64,000 bases of DNA from Puccinia triticina (lineage: Eukaryota; Basidiomycota; Pucciniomycetes; Pucciniales; Pucciniaceae), in NCBI RefSeq assembly GCF_026914185.1, contig NC_070569.1, forward strand, positions 3,968,001-4,032,000, read 5' to 3'. The notes beneath the pieces were generated by a model. That model was not told the DNA's origin, made no database searches, and saw only the letters and a list, made by a program, of their open reading frames with translations. The position numbers and the translations under genes are program-made. Position 1 is the stretch's first letter. The number at the start of each line of letters is the position of its first letter. This document shows positions 9,895-22,499 of the stretch, in pieces.

Positions 9895-11297
9895 TGTAAA
9901 GCTCAAAAGTGTTCCTGAGAACCTTTTGCTGAGTGCGGAAAGGGATGAATGAGGTTACCTCTGCCTTTCCTGGGTCACTAGACACTAAAACAAGCCACCC
10001 AATCTACGATTGGAAGGTTTATGTAGTGATAGTGGAGGTGTATCAAAAGATAGCTGTCAGCCTTAGAGTCATCACAGCTGACCTAAAATCTGCCTGTTCT
10101 ACCTTTGTTACATATAAATTACTTTATATCTTTTTCATCTTAAGAGATAACCTTGTTTTGACTTCATATTCTGTTTCCTCATGCAATTTTAACCCTAGTT
10201 ACAACTTATCAATTCCTTGTAACTATACTCCTTCCCTGATCAGTTATTGAGTTGTGGCGCGCTTGCGCAGTTGTGACGTGTCAGCGCTACCAGGCGCGCC
10301 AAACCACATGTACATATGTAAATTACATAAGCAAACTGTGAAAATTTTTGTAGTCAGGATCCCCCTTGCCTGAGGCGGATCTACAGACTGCAGCACACCA
10401 GAACCACACCCCAGATAACGCCAGGATCACCACCAAAGAGTTTACAACACTCCCAGTATACCTACCGTCACAGGCGCCTAGGATATTGACAGTAAGTAAC
10501 CTCTTTCACTGAACCTTGTTTATCTCAGAGGTACAACTCTGTGTCTTGCTTGATCTGTTCTTTTCTGCTGGCTTTTGCCTCCTCTTGATCACAGGGCTGT
10601 CCCTCCAAATCTACTGGCCTTTGCCTCAATCTTGATCACAGGGCTGTCCCTTATTATCAGTTGGCCTTTGCCTCAAATCTAGGTTACAGGGCTGTCCCTC
10701 AGGTTTCCCTTTAAGAACCTTGACTATCCAGAAGGAAGCTAAAAAATTGTGGCTGGATTAAACTTATCTAATCCAGATACCCTCCTGAGAGGAAGCTGTA
10801 GCTCTTTCTAGCACAGATTAGCAGCACTCCTCTGAAGAGTAGCATTGCCAGTTGAAGTGCATTCCCACTAGAATAACCTAGTAATTCTCTTTATCCTTAT
10901 CCTGCTCTGGTTCTCTCTCTCTTTCTCTCTTTCTTTTGTAGTTGTATTTTCTTTGTCCCAAGAAATCCAACTATTGCCCCCCCATTTCTTGTGTCCTGCA
11001 GTCACTATAGAGACTCAGGCTCACAATAGCCTACTTTGAGCAGGTGGCTTAACGGGGATGGTGTGTGTAAGGGTGTAAAACCACAATATAGAGTGGGGCT
11101 AATACTGTAGAGTGAGCAAGTATTGTACTGTTATGGGGTAAGCTGAGTGCAAGTAGTTTGCTGAGAGAAATTACAACTGGGGGGAGGAGAGCCTCCTTAA
11201 ATAGAAAAGAGTGAGACATTTTAGCTCCAGGGGAACAAGATAATGAGGGGTTTAGCTGCCCTGAAAGCTACAATGAGGTATTTTGGCTGGTGGTTGA
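9895..11297 (-). repeat. 5' LTR of the reverse copia relic, split by a solo LTR
   Basis: Minus-strand sequence in 11297-11031 and 10049-9895 aligns by eye with the LTR at 45706-46560. Shared features are an AGCTAAAATACCTC-like word, a TATA-type CTATTTAAGG followed by a CT-rich start region, then TCAGCAAAAGG and a final ACTTTTGAGCTTTACA. The block 10050-11030 is a later insertion with its own target duplication. The LTR start could not be fixed because 11298 abuts a 311-bp copy of copia tail sequence. Confidence 0.6.
10055..11025 (+). mobile_element. Solo LTR, 971 bp, with 5-bp target duplication
   Basis: The segment starts TGTCAGCCTTAGAG and ends AGGCTCACA, the expected TG...CA ends. It is flanked by ATAGC on both sides (10050-10054 and 11026-11030). 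It matches most of the LTR at 54740-55550 on the opposite strand. A short CT microsatellite lies near 10915-10937. No internal retrotransposon sequence is present, so it is a recombination product. Confidence 0.9.
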
Positions 11298-11608
11298 TGT
11301 CAAGACTCAGGGCTAACTCCAGAGCACAGGAAGCGCAAGGAGCGTAAACCTAACCCTGCAAGGGGGAACGGTGAGTCCGCGCTATCCCCTTCAGGTCCAT
11401 GCATATGCATGTGACTCCCAGACACTAGGAGTAAGTGGAAGCTGAAACTGTGTTCCTCTCCTAGCAGCCACGTCGACAACTGACGAAGAGCCTAAGCGAC
11501 CCAAGCGACACAACGCACCGAATAGGTAAGCAGTGAGCTTTGGGTTCGTCAATAGCGGAAGGGTGCGCGGCTGATAAAAAAGAAGAACTCTTCTGTATAC
11601 AGCAAGCA
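11298..11608 (+). repeat. 311-bp direct repeat, left copy (copia tail sequence)
   Basis: About 98 percent identical to 15318-15628; I count about five differences. Both start TGTCAAGACTCAGGGCTAAC and end CTGTATACAGCAAGCAC. The right copy overlaps the last pol codons of the copia element. No 5-bp duplication flanks the pair, so these are not simply the two LTRs. Confidence 0.85.
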
Positions 11609-11651
11609 CTGCACGATAATTGCAAGGATTTCAAGAAAGCGGCCATCCCTT

Positions 11652-14600
11652 ATGGAAACCTTGATCAGCAATGCCGACCTGTTGGCAAACCCAAAGCAAA
11701 TAATTGAAAAGCTGAGAGACATCGCTCACCATGACGCTGTCTCAGCGACAATGAATCGCGAAGAAACAACGCTGGCCAACTCGTCCACGGCTCTGGCCAC
11801 GCAAGCGCAGTCCTCGTCCCACCAGAACAACAACCAGCGAAAACGCCGATACAATCCTCACCCGTGTACTAACAAGCAGCACAATCCTCTAGCAACATTG
11901 CACACCGAGGAAAATTGTTGGACGTTGCATCCAGGCCTGTACAAGAAGTCTCAACAAAATAATCCTACCGGTCTAGTAACCACGGCGACAACGGGATCCT
12001 CCAAATCGGCGAACATTGTCAGACCCACTTTTGGTTACTTAACGGGTCCCAGTCACAAAAGTGACAAACTGAGTATGGTCCTGGATTTGGGTGCGAGCCA
12101 TCACATGCTCAACACCCTGGATCTCTTCAGTACAACGTCTCCGGTTCGAATTAGCATTGCAACCGGTAACAAATGGGATCAACACGAGTTATTTGCTGTT
12201 GCTAAAGGCAACACCACTCTTCGATTTGACAACGGCTCTACTGTCATCTTAAAGGACGCGCTATATGTGCCTAACTTGTCTCGAAGTCTGATCTCCTTCG
12301 CACAATTAATGGAAAATAAGGCGGTTATCTCTCCGGTTCCTATCGGCTTTGGCGTTAAAATCGATGACGTCACTACCTTCAGCATCGACACATCAAACTC
12401 CATCTTTGAAATAGTAGGATTGTGCGAGCAGCAGGTGGCGCCGGCTGCTAATCTCACTGTCGCAGCGTCGACGGCAAAGCCAAACAACTTTGACCTTTGG
12501 CACCGACGACTAGGTCACGCAAGTCGGAAGAGGATTGAGACAATGCTCAATAAATCCCTGACTGAAGAAGCCTCAAAAGCTTGCGAAGCGTGTATGAAGG
12601 GGAAGGTTGCGCGACTTCCATTCAACAGTCATTTCAAAACCACCACTTGGCAGCTCAAAGTGATACACGCTGACTTGGTCGGACCGATTACGCCGGCGAC
12701 AAATGGCGGAGCCCGCTACTTCTTAACTCTTGTCGATCAGTTTTCTAGTTATATACACACGGAAGTTCTTAAGCTGAAGAGTGATGCCCCGGCCGCCATC
12801 CTGCAATACCGAACCTTCTTTGAGAAACAAACAGGAAAATCAGTTAAGAAACTCATAACCGATGGAGGAGGGGAGTTCGTAAGCAAAGCTCTCAGTGATA
12901 CTCTCAAGGAGGCCGGGACACAGCACAATGTATCACCACCATACACGCCACAACACAACGGCTTTGCCAAAAGGGCAAATAGGATGATCATTGAAATGAC
13001 TCGCACCCTCATGATACAGGCCAACATGGCCCCTGAATGGTGGGGAGAGGCGGTGAAGTCGGCTACTGCGACCACAAACTGTTTATTGTCACTCAGCAAG
13101 AGTCGTGCTTCTCCGATGGAACTCATGTTCCAAGTCAAGCCAAACATGCAGTTCTTCCAACCGTTTGGCTGCAGGGTGTGGATCGTCAAACCAAAGCAAA
13201 ACCGGGGTATAAAGTTTGGTCCAATCACCTGGGACGGAATAATGATTGGTTACAACAACAACTTTACATCTTATCAAATCTTCCGCCCAGAGGACAAAAC
13301 TTTTGTCACGTCAAAACAGGTCCACTTCAATGAGTCAACATTCCCGGAGTGTCCCGCACTCAGCAAAAGTCACAATGTGTTCAGAGTCAACAAGTTACCG
13401 ACCTTCACATCTGCCGAACCGTTACCGTTCACCGAGGACAATGGGTTGAACGAGCAGCAACAACGGGAGGAAGAAGAGGTTGACATAAATAGGATCCTGG
13501 ACGAACTAGCGCCTGGTCCGCGCCTCAATGATGAAGAACAAGATGATCCAGAAGATGACCAAAATGATCACGGCAATGACTTAAGCGATTAACTGAACCA
13601 CCAACGCATGCCTATGGAGCCGGAGCCTCAAGCGCGCATCAAAGTGATAGGCCCTCAACAGTAGCATTGATCCAGCAAACATCAGAACCTACAGTCTTCG
13701 TCAGATGTATCACGCTACAGTTGTCTCCGAGCCGCAAAACCACAAGCAGGCCACGATCTCAACCGAGTCGCTTGACTGGAAAGAGGCCGAGCTGAAGGAG
13801 GTGGCGAACATGATTCAACACCAGGTTTGGATTCAAAGGGCCCGTCCACCAAGCGACTCACCGATTCCAGCGACTTGGGCTTTCTGGAAAAAGCTGGGTC
13901 CGGACAACAAGGTTGTGGAATTTAAAGCCCGGATCTGTGCGCAAGGCTTCAGGCAGACATACGGGTTGAACTACAAAGCTCGATACGCACCGACTGGTTG
14001 CCCGTGCTTGCTGCGCTTGCTCATATCCTTCGCCGTTGATAACAACCTAGAAGTTTATCAACTTGATGTTAGGAGCGCGTTTCTGACCTGTCCCCTTGAC
14101 GACAAGGTGACGCTGCTGCCGCCCCCGGGACTAGAACTTCCACCCAACACCGTGCTTGAGCTCAAGAAAGCAATATACGGTCTTTGGCAGTCTCCACTGG
14201 TATGGTACAATAGGCTCTCAATGTACCTGAAGAAAATTGGATTCACAAACTCAGTCGCGGATCCTTGTGTATTTTATCGCTGGAACGTCTCCGGCAGAGA
14301 AGACACAATTTTTAAGCTCACGTGGACGACTTAGCTTTCATCAGCAAGAAACCTTTGATTTTCAAGGAAGAAATGGAAAGCGAGTTCAAGATCAAGTACA
14401 TGGGGGAGGCGCAGTTCCTGCTTGGCATGAACATCGAACAATCCGCTAAGGGCATTCATATAAATCAGTCGCAATTCATTGAGCGCAAACTTGAAGAATT
14501 CAGTCTGGATAAGCTTCATCCAGCGACATGCCCTCTCAATCCCAAGGCCTATCTGAAGAAAGCCACACTGCAAGAAATAGCCGACTTCAGAAAAACCGGA

Positions 14601-15434
14601 GTAAACTTTTGTGCGCTCATTGGTTCCCTTAATTATCTCAGCGTGTTAACTTGCCCCAATATAGCCTACGCTGTAAGCTCCCTGTCTCAATACCTCGAGA
14701 CTCCCGGGATACTCCACTATCACGCTGCTGTGCAGGTCTATTGGTATCTGGCTGGCACCAAGAGTCTTGGTCTCACCTATCTCAAGAACTCGGACAGCTC
14801 ACTCAAGGCCTATGTGGATGCAGACTGGGGAAACTGCCCCGACAACAGGCGATCTTCAACGGGCTTTACAATCATGGCCGGATCTCACCTGTTAGCTTGG
14901 AAATCATCAAAGCAAGCCACAGTGTCATTGTCAACGACTGAAGCTGAATATAAAGCCCTATCTGACTTAGGCCGGGAGCTCGCCTGGCTCTCTAATCTGA
15001 TCTCGGAAATCAAGACTCGACCCAATCCGCAGAATATCCAAGTTCTAGTCAACAATAGAGGAGCTATTGATCTCGCGAAAAGCAAAACATCTCAGAATAG
15101 CTTTTGCACCAAACATATGTCGATCCGTTTGCACTTCGTCCGCGAGCTGGTGATTCGAAAGCTAATCCAGCCTAGCTATATTCGGTCCGAGGCTAATGCG
15201 GCAGACTTTCTGACTAAACCGGTCGGCAAGGCTATCATCCAAAGGGCGCTTGAAGTCATCGGAATAAAACCCTCCTCTCAGGTTGCTTCAATCCTACCAG
15301 ATCGAAGCATGGCGGGATGTCAAGACTCAGGGCTAACCCCAGAGCACAGGAAGCGCAAGGAGCGTAAACCTAACCCTGCAAGGGGGAACGGTGAGTCCGC
15401 GCTATCCCCTTCAGATCCATGCATATGCATGTGA
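11652..15434 (+). pseudogene. Ty1/copia polyprotein (gag end, protease, integrase, RT, RNase H), mutated
   Basis: Three overlapping or adjacent frames (11652-13592, about 13640-14331, 14322-15434) make up one polyprotein. It starts inside gag, with a Cys/His-rich stretch CTNKQHNP...CWTLHP. The protease motif reads DLGASHHM, where the family has D-S/T-G. Integrase has the HHCC zinc site (LWHRRLGH, CEAC) and two DDE aspartates (HADLVGP, ITDGGGEF), but the third position reads NGFAKRANR, with Lys in place of Glu. RT keeps YQLDVRSAFL. A one-base loss just before VDDLAFIS near 14322 breaks the frame through the catalytic box. RNase H shows DADWGNCPDNRRS and STTEAEYKA. A stop at 13590-13592 and a small deletion separate integrase from RT. 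It is non-functional. Confidence 0.9.
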
Positions 15435-15628
15435 CTCCCAGACACTAGGAGTAAGCAGAAGCTGAAACTGTGTTCCTCTCCTAGCAGCCACGTCAACAAC
15501 TGACGAAGAGCCTAAGCGACCCAAGCGACACAACGCACCGAATAGGTAAGCAGTGAGCTTTGGGTTCGTCAATAGCGGAAGGGTGCGCGGCTGATAAAAA
15601 AGAAGAACTCTTCTGTATACAGCAAGCA
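15318..15628 (+). repeat. 311-bp direct repeat, right copy, overlapping the pol 3' end
   Basis: Partner of 11298-11608. The first about 115 bases still encode the end of the copia frame (CQDSGLTPEHRKRKE...). The remainder contains exon-like pieces bounded by CTCCTAG and ATAGGTAAG. Confidence 0.85.
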
Positions 15629-16399
15629 CAACCCCAAAGCCGAACCAGACCGACTTGGTCCCAGCCTCATCGACAGGATCTCCACCAAACCAAGTGGTAA
15701 GTCCGTCGATGCAGAGCCCCACAGGTGCAGCACAGAGCTGACTCATGGTCTTGCCATTCAGCAGACCAAAGCAGCAAGGGCGCACTCGCAACTCGTATCG
15801 GTGAGCAGTAAGGTGCCCAGACCGGACAAGTGGAAATGTAAGAGACAAGATCTCTATAGTTAGCTTCCTTGTAGGAAGACTAGGTGCTGACGAAATTACG
15901 CAGCTGTCCCCCTTAGACACATGTGTCCCAATCTCTTGACCTCTTGGTCCAGGCCGCACAGCGGCCCAAAAATCTTTTTCTCATATATATCTCCAGTACC
16001 AGAGTAGGCCTCCAGTTCCGCTCTTAGGTACGTATCTTGTTTATTTTCTTTTTCTATGTCTCTGAGATTGTCAGATTGACCGCAGCTCTGACAAGTAATA
16101 TATCTTAGTATTGTAAAATTTATCAGTTGACAGGTCACATGAGGTCATGATGTCATATGAGGGAATTTAGCTAGTGAGAAATAGGAGGTGAGATATTTTA
16201 GCTGGCCTGGCCTGTCAACTGATGTCATCTGCAAGCTGCATGAGGGGTTTTTGCTATCTTGAAACCTGCATGATGTCATCTGTCAACTGTCAGACTGCAG
16301 CCCCTATTACACTAGTCTGCATGCACCTGCATAAGACTGCATAAGCCTGCATCAAGTGTGCATAACACTGCATGACACTGCATGACATGTGCATAGCAC
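15629..16399 (+). repeat. Copia 3' tail and LTR-like remnant
   Basis: 15629-15703 encodes KAEPDRLGPSLIDRISTKPS before a GTAAGTC donor, homologous to tails of the other copia relics. Then come a possible leader with TATATATCTCC near 15983 and GCTCTTAGGTA near 16020. Between 16140 and 16390 there are promoter-like words in reverse orientation (TTTTAGCTGGCC) and many TGCATGACA-type repeats. The hAT element beginning at 16400 interrupts it. Confidence 0.4.
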
Positions 16400-19300
16400 C
16401 AACACTGGGCCGGTACGATTCGATACGATATTGGCCCTATTTTCGTATCGAATTGTTCCCCGGTACCCAGATGGACCGTTACCGCCATCAGTAACGATGT
16501 TTTCTGTGGCTTGTCTCTATCGAATCATGTTTTTTTTTTTTTTGGTGTGAGATTTGGCTATCGCAACGCCTCATAACGCGTCGTAACGCATAGTAACGCC
16601 GTGTAACAAGTTTTACCCCTGTACCCCTGTGTTTGACCCCTGATTTTTTGCGCTGTCAGGGGCTAGTGGCTTCTGACAATCTCTCCAGTATTGTTCAAGT
16701 CATTCACTAAATCAACGTCCCTCTCTGCTCATCATTGCTGCTCTTTTTCATCTTGAAACAATCAAAAACAATCATGCCACCAAAAAGTCAAGCTCCCCAA
16801 GGTACCAAAGACATCAATGCTGGCGGATACGCGACCGACCAGTCTCAGCTCCGCCATTCAGCCAGAGCTTCATCGGCGGCTTTGGAAACGGGTATGGTTG
16901 CAACGCCTTCGGACTCTCGGGTCAGATTAACCAAACCGGGCCAGGCGCCAGCGGCTGCTTCTTTGGAATCTGGCTCACCAAAGGCACCAAGAGCCAAGCC
17001 AAAGAAGAAAAGGATTATTGAACAAGAGTCATTGGAGCCCAAGGCGACCCCTGCTATTGTTGTAAAAAAAAAAAAGTCGAAGAAGAAAAAGGCAACCAAG
17101 GGTCATGTGCGTGTAAAAATACAAATATATTTGTATCATATTACTATTAGAAGTATGATTCAAATGAAAACATTGCCTTTTACTTTTTACTTTAGACAAA
17201 CTCAGACGGTGAGGCGTACGACTTCAGTCAGGACACCGACAAATTGATTGAAATCCAGCCGAGGGAAGCCAAAAAAAATAAAGTAGAAAAGCAGTATGAT
17301 GATCTCTTCGAGTTCTTCGAAGAGCCTTTTTGGAAGAAAGGCGATAAACCTAACACTCAAATCAATTACAAGTGCAAATGGTGCGGAGAGATCTATCGTG
17401 CGCACGCAACCTCTAGAGGCAACTTAAAAGTCCATCGAGATGGATCAACTCAGTCCGAAAAGAAAAGCCACGGCTGTGTGAACCGAGAGAAAGCTAAGAA
17501 GGCGGGTGCAAAACTACCACTCTCAGTCGCCGAACGCAACATTTCCCAAGCTAATGGCGGGGGTGATCCGAAGCAAACTGTGATCAGCGGATTTCTTCAA
17601 CCCAAGACCACTTTTGTCAATCGGGTTCTCAACCAATTGATCATGATGTGGCAGATCCGACAGGCCCTGCCCTGGTCACGGATTGAAGATCCTTCACTCC
17701 GTGCGGCTTTTCAGTACTCCAATCCCAAGGCTATTCTCTACGGTCGCAAGTGGTCGGCCCAGGAGTCAAAGAAGCTGTACTCAATGCTCAAGAAAAATGT
17801 CTTTGATGAGTTAAATGTACGCTTCTATTACCCTGTTGTTTCTGTTTTATATACACTGACATTTTACATTTATGAAGAACCTGGACACCAAGTTCACCCT
17901 AATCCATGATGTATGGACGACAAAGGGTAACAGATTTGCTTTTATTGGGGCCGCGGTGGCTTTCATCAACTCGGATTGGGTGTATACGGTCCGACACTTG
18001 ACTCTTAAAATGATACCTTGGAAACATCTTGGTCATTTACTCGCGCGACCTATTGCGAGCCTCCTCACTAAGAAGAAGTTGTTTCACAAGATGCTCGCAC
18101 AGACGACGGACTCTGGCTCAAACAACAAGACCATGGCCCATGAAATGTACAGTTTGCTTTACTCCAACGAGCCACCCAACACGGACTCGTGGGATCCAAT
18201 GACTATGCATGTTCGGTGCTTCTGTCATAAGCTGGCCTTAATTGTCAACGCCGGCCTTGAATCCTTATCACTTAAGATTCTTCCTCCGGGAAAGACAAAG
18301 GAATCAGTCCTAGGATTTTTTCCAGTTCTTGGAAGAATCACTGAGGAGGATGAAGAACCCCCGGTTGGAAAGAATGGTTCGGCAACTCCTGCAGTTCCAA
18401 CGGCAAATGCAGCCCCCCTCAATGATGATTGCACTTTGGAAAGTGATTACGGCAATGCGGATGACGAGCTCTCAGACACTGATACCGGCGAGGATTCCAA
18501 TCCTCCTTCCCCAGTAGAAGATTCCGAAAAGCACCAAAATACAACCAAGCTTCAAGTGCTCATCACAAAGCTTGATACAGTGATTAAATAGATCACCCGA
18601 TCTGCTGCGCAGCGAGCCAGATTCAACCGCACGGCTGAACGTTTGGGCTTGAAGGTAGCCCCATTGATCGCCGGTTACGGCATTCGATGGAACATAAGAT
18701 ACCAAAGCCACCGTAAAGCGATCGAGGCAAGAGAGGTCATCGATCAACTTCTCAAAGAAGATCAACAGCAGAACGAACCAGGAATTTTCAATGATGTTCT
18801 ATTTACCCCTTGAGATTGGAAAGAGATCGATAACTTGAACCGCGAGCTTGAGGTATGTGTATTTACTATTTAATAGCCAATGTGGTGTAGCCTGTCATAC
18901 CGACATTGACCAAACAAAAATCACTAGGTTTTTGTCCAACTCACCTCCGAAATGGAAGGGAATCACGCCACCGGTGCACATGTGATCCCTAAGTATCTGG
19001 AGCTTAAGGATCAGATCTCTGCAAAGCTCGACCGGTCAGAAGAAAGTGACACATTGTATCCAATGTACTACTCGATGCTGAAGCGCGTCGAGAAGTACCT
19101 GGCTGAAGCGATGCAGTGTGAGACACTCATACTAGCCACCATTCTCCATCCATGCTACCGGATGGATATATTCGAGCTTGTTTTTGGATCCGAAAGTAAG
19201 GAGGTCCGAGAGTGCTTGGAACTGCTCAATCGCCGATTCTTGGAATACAAGAACAAGCCGTCCACCTCAACATTGGACGCTCCCGAACCAGATATAACTG

Positions 19301-20005
19301 TCATAGGGGAACTCCCGGAGGCTGAGCCAGACTCTCTCATGGCTCGGCTGGCTTCCCGCATGACTCAGAAGCCCTCGACTCCGCACAAAAACAAAGTTGA
19401 AACCTTCCTCAAAGCCCAGCTTGTTTTCAATGGTAAAGAAATCAAGGACAAATCGACAGCCCTGAAGTGGTGGAAAGACAACTGTGCAACCTATCCCTCA
19501 CTCTCGCGGATGGCACGAGCGTACCTCGGTTGCTCTGGGAGCTCATGCGCGGTGGAGCGCTTATTCTCTGCAGCTTCTGATGTCTGCAGCAGTAGGCGAG
19601 GTGGCTTGCTTCCATCAACAATGTCTCGCTGCGTCAGCAGCTTGATGTGGTTGCGGGAGCAGGTGCCCCTCACCGGCGATTTTGAGGAGGCGGGCAATGC
19701 TTTGGCAGCTCTGGTGCCTGCGCCCAAGCAGAACACCGGCGCTTGACCAATCAAAATTAAATTACTTGTTATCATCTTTTGTCCCGTTACCAATAACGAG
19801 TAACGGTACCCTTTCCTACTATTGTAACAAAAAAAAAATTGTTCTGGTGTGCAGAAAAAAAGCGTATTGCTGCCTTTCTTTTTTTTGGAGAAATCCGCAC
19901 TAACGGTAGCGCGCTGCCGTTACTGGTAACGGCAACGGTAACGCATAAAAAATCGTTACGTTACCGTTACGATACCGTTACCGGCATCGTACCGGCCCAG
20001 TGTTG
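16400..20005 (+). mobile_element. hAT-type DNA transposon, 3606 bp, with 7-bp target duplication
   Basis: The left end CAACACTGGGCCGGTACGAT is the exact reverse complement of the right end at 19986-20005. The 7-bp word ATAGCAC lies immediately outside both ends (16393-16399 and 20006-20012); the eighth base does not match on either side. Subterminal regions are full of CGTAACG/CGTTACG words in both orientations, as expected for transposase-binding repeats. It carries a single transposase gene. Confidence 0.93.
16774..19746 (+). pseudogene. hAT transposase with BED-type zinc finger, two in-frame stops
   Basis: Four exons (16774-17112, 17196-17816, 17878-18852, 18928-19746) join in phase 0 and total 918 codons. 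The N terminus is basic and Ser/Pro-rich with KKKKSKKKK. A BED-type finger follows (YKCKWCGEIY, then LKVHRDGS). The DDE core includes HDVWTTKGNRFAF and TTDSGSNN, with MHVRCFCHKLALIVN after it. The C-terminal dimerisation domain reads LKWWKDN, then SSCAVERLFSAAS. TAG at 18589-18591 and TGA at 18811-18813 interrupt exon 3; the reading resumes in the same frame after both, and CAG-to-TAG and TGG-to-TGA single changes would explain them. All splice sites look intact, so the copy is recently dead. Confidence 0.92.
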
Positions 20006-20012
20006 ATAGCAC

Positions 20013-21422
20013 AATGAAATGAGTGCAGCTGATGAGGTAAAGTATATGTAAAGGTTTAGACAAGCTGTCAGGGTGGTCCATGTAACGGATTACATGTCCT
20101 GGGTAAGTGTGGTTCATGTAACGGATTACATGACCTGAGTATGGTGTTTGTGTGTGTGAAACTGAATGATGGTGTCTTGAAGGGGTTGTAACTTGTGATC
20201 CAGAGGGGTTTAAGGTGTTTTTTCCATGGTGTCCTGTGGAGTTTTGGCCGTAGAATACAGTGGTGCCGCCATATTGGTTGATTTGAGAGTGTACATATGA
20301 GAAAAAATGAATTTTTGAAATGGGCTAGATGGGTAACCATAAAGCATACCACACCGGTCTGTTCCAGTTTGGTTGGGTGTTTGCAAAGTGAGGAGGAAAT
20401 GATCTGAAAATGGACACATTTTGAGGCTGCGTTGTGTCAGCTTTAGAGATACATCAAGTATCCAAAAGACTGCAATAACTCAGTAAATAATAATTATTAA
20501 ATTATTATTGCAGAATCAGATTCCTCATCATAAATTAAGGGGGGTCACCCACTCAAAGTACCCCCTTATTCCTATTCCTTCATGTACTAATTGTATAAAT
20601 AAGAATTGGCCACAGAAAGCGCCCAAAAGTAGTATTACATACAAAGAAATTAGTAAAACAATTAAAGTACATAAAAATAAACTGTTGTACAATAATGAGT
20701 AATATTACTCTTGTAAAAATACCCTGTGAAAGTATTATGTAGACTTCTACTGAAGCACTTTCACATGAAAATTGGTTATAAACATGTCATGTGACAGAGT
20801 CAGGGAAATTAGTCTATTTTAATACAATTAAAATACCCACAGCCAAGCCCTTTTCACGGCTACAGCCCTGGATACTCCCATAGGGAGAAAAGGACTCAGT
20901 GTTTACGCCCACTGAAGTCCCCTCTATAAATAGAGGCCTATTTGGCCCTCAGGAAAAGATCCCTCATACCATTCACCGCCCATAAACTGTAAGTTTGCCG
21001 TGAATATTCTCCTCTGCTACATTTGTAGCCACTTTTCCTTATAAACCATCCCCAGCACGTAAAATCCACTGGATTAAACCCTTTAAATCATCAAAAAATC
21101 CCTTATTAGCATATTTAAAGCTTTATCCTTATAAGTAGTTGCCGTAAGACCACCGCCTCTGTCAAGCAGCCAATCAGTTTAAGCGCTTACCACCTACTTT
21201 TACTGCAAATTAATTCCCTATAATTAATAATTACATATTATTAATTACATAATTAAATCCTCCTCTGTTACACAGTGTTAAAACCCTTTTAGTGGCCATA
21301 TTTGCCACGTAACAAGTTTGGTAATTTTAATTACCAGTTTTTACATCAGCACAGTTATAGTGCTAGGGCCCAAAACCCTTATTTTTGACGGGTTTTTGCC
21401 CTAAGCTTCATAAACAGAGCTG
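20013..21422. other. AT-rich region without a recognised gene; promoter-like stretch near 20930
   Basis: It contains a repeated CATGTAACGGATTACATG word at about 20080-20135, an AT palindrome near 20488-20510, and CTCTATAAATAGAGG at 20931-20945, which is both palindromic and TATA-like. The stretch 20800-21420 could be an LTR, but I cannot find paired ends. Confidence 0.35.
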
Positions 21423-22085
21423 TCACGTTGTGTCAAAACGGCTGCTTTCCCCGTACGCCGACGTGATAATGGTCTGGATATCTCGGGCAGTAACATCCTT
21501 CTTTTCGCCCAATTGGAGCAAAACGTTCTGGAACAGCTGCGATCTTGACATGTTTGGCGGAGGCGGAGCAATCGCTTGGAGAAACAGGCTTTTGACCAGG
21601 GGAGACAGACCCACCTGAACATTCTTGAGATCTGAGAATACATTGAATACTTTATTGAAAAGTCTCTGCACTTGAGACGGGTCCGTTGCGGGTCCAGTGA
21701 TTTGGAATTCAAGTAAGCAGTTGACAAGTTCCATTTGCCGGAAACATATTGTGCCTTGGAAGTTGGCCTGAACAGCATCAAAGGCCTTGGTGCCCTTTGT
21801 GTACCTGTTGACGAGAGACGATAGTTCATTGTGTACTGTGATTTGGATGAGGTACAGTAGACAATTTTCCTCCTGGGCCAATATCTTCTTATGGTTTTCC
21901 TTATTGTTGAAAAAAGCCGCATGACTGAGTGTCAATAGAATCACACGGGAAAGATCCCATTTCCACCTATTGAAGTTGGAACCGTCCGCCGTGAGTTGTA
22001 CGAATTTTGAACTTGTAGACGCTGGGTTGCTGGAGAAATTTGTTCCTCGGTGATATGTTGGTTGTTGTTGCCTGTGACATGGAAG
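21423..22085 (-). pseudogene. Copia-type gag relic
   Basis: The minus-strand frame reads KFVQLTADGSNFNRWKWDLS, then QITVHNELSSLVNRYTKG, then AFDAVQANFQG, and ends RFDTT before TGA at 21425-21423. The order L-T-x-D-G-S-N-F-x-x-W followed by a helical region with A-x-x-x-W/V-x-x-L/F matches the gag N-terminal region of fungal copia elements. A frame change near 22040 breaks the probable start (ATGTCACAGGCAACAACAAC). The Pro-rich minus-strand sequence up to about 22490 may be leader. No protease or polymerase follows. Confidence 0.6.
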
Positions 22086-22499
22086 AGATGCTTTCGGGTC
22101 TCAAAGGTATTGATATTTCAGACTCTGTGGGTGATTGGGGTTGCGACGAATCTCTTGGTTCGTTGACCTCTGGTCTTTATTCAGGCTTTGGGATGATAGC
22201 CGTGGCAGGTAGACCAAATGGATTCGGGATAGTTTGATGACTGGGGAGAAATGGGGCCAAGTTACTGTCTTGGAAAAAACGTATGAAATAGCAGATATGA
22301 ATGGAGACGGGGGACGATTTTGTTCAAACGGATCAGGTTTCTCTTTGACGGGAGAAGGTGGGAAGGGGGGTAGCTTGAGGAGCACTTTGTAGGCCTTCGT
22401 TTGTTTTGGACGTTTTGCACAAGTTGGTGGAGGAAGTGGTCCCAAGAGTTCAGGTTGTTCCCGGTGGGTTCTGTCCATAAACCGGGTCAAGAGATGTCA

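Noticed and set aside
11298..15628. Interpreting the 311-bp repeats as the two LTRs of the copia element
   Set aside because: No 5-bp target duplication, the repeat contains pol codons, and other LTR-like sequence lies outside it.
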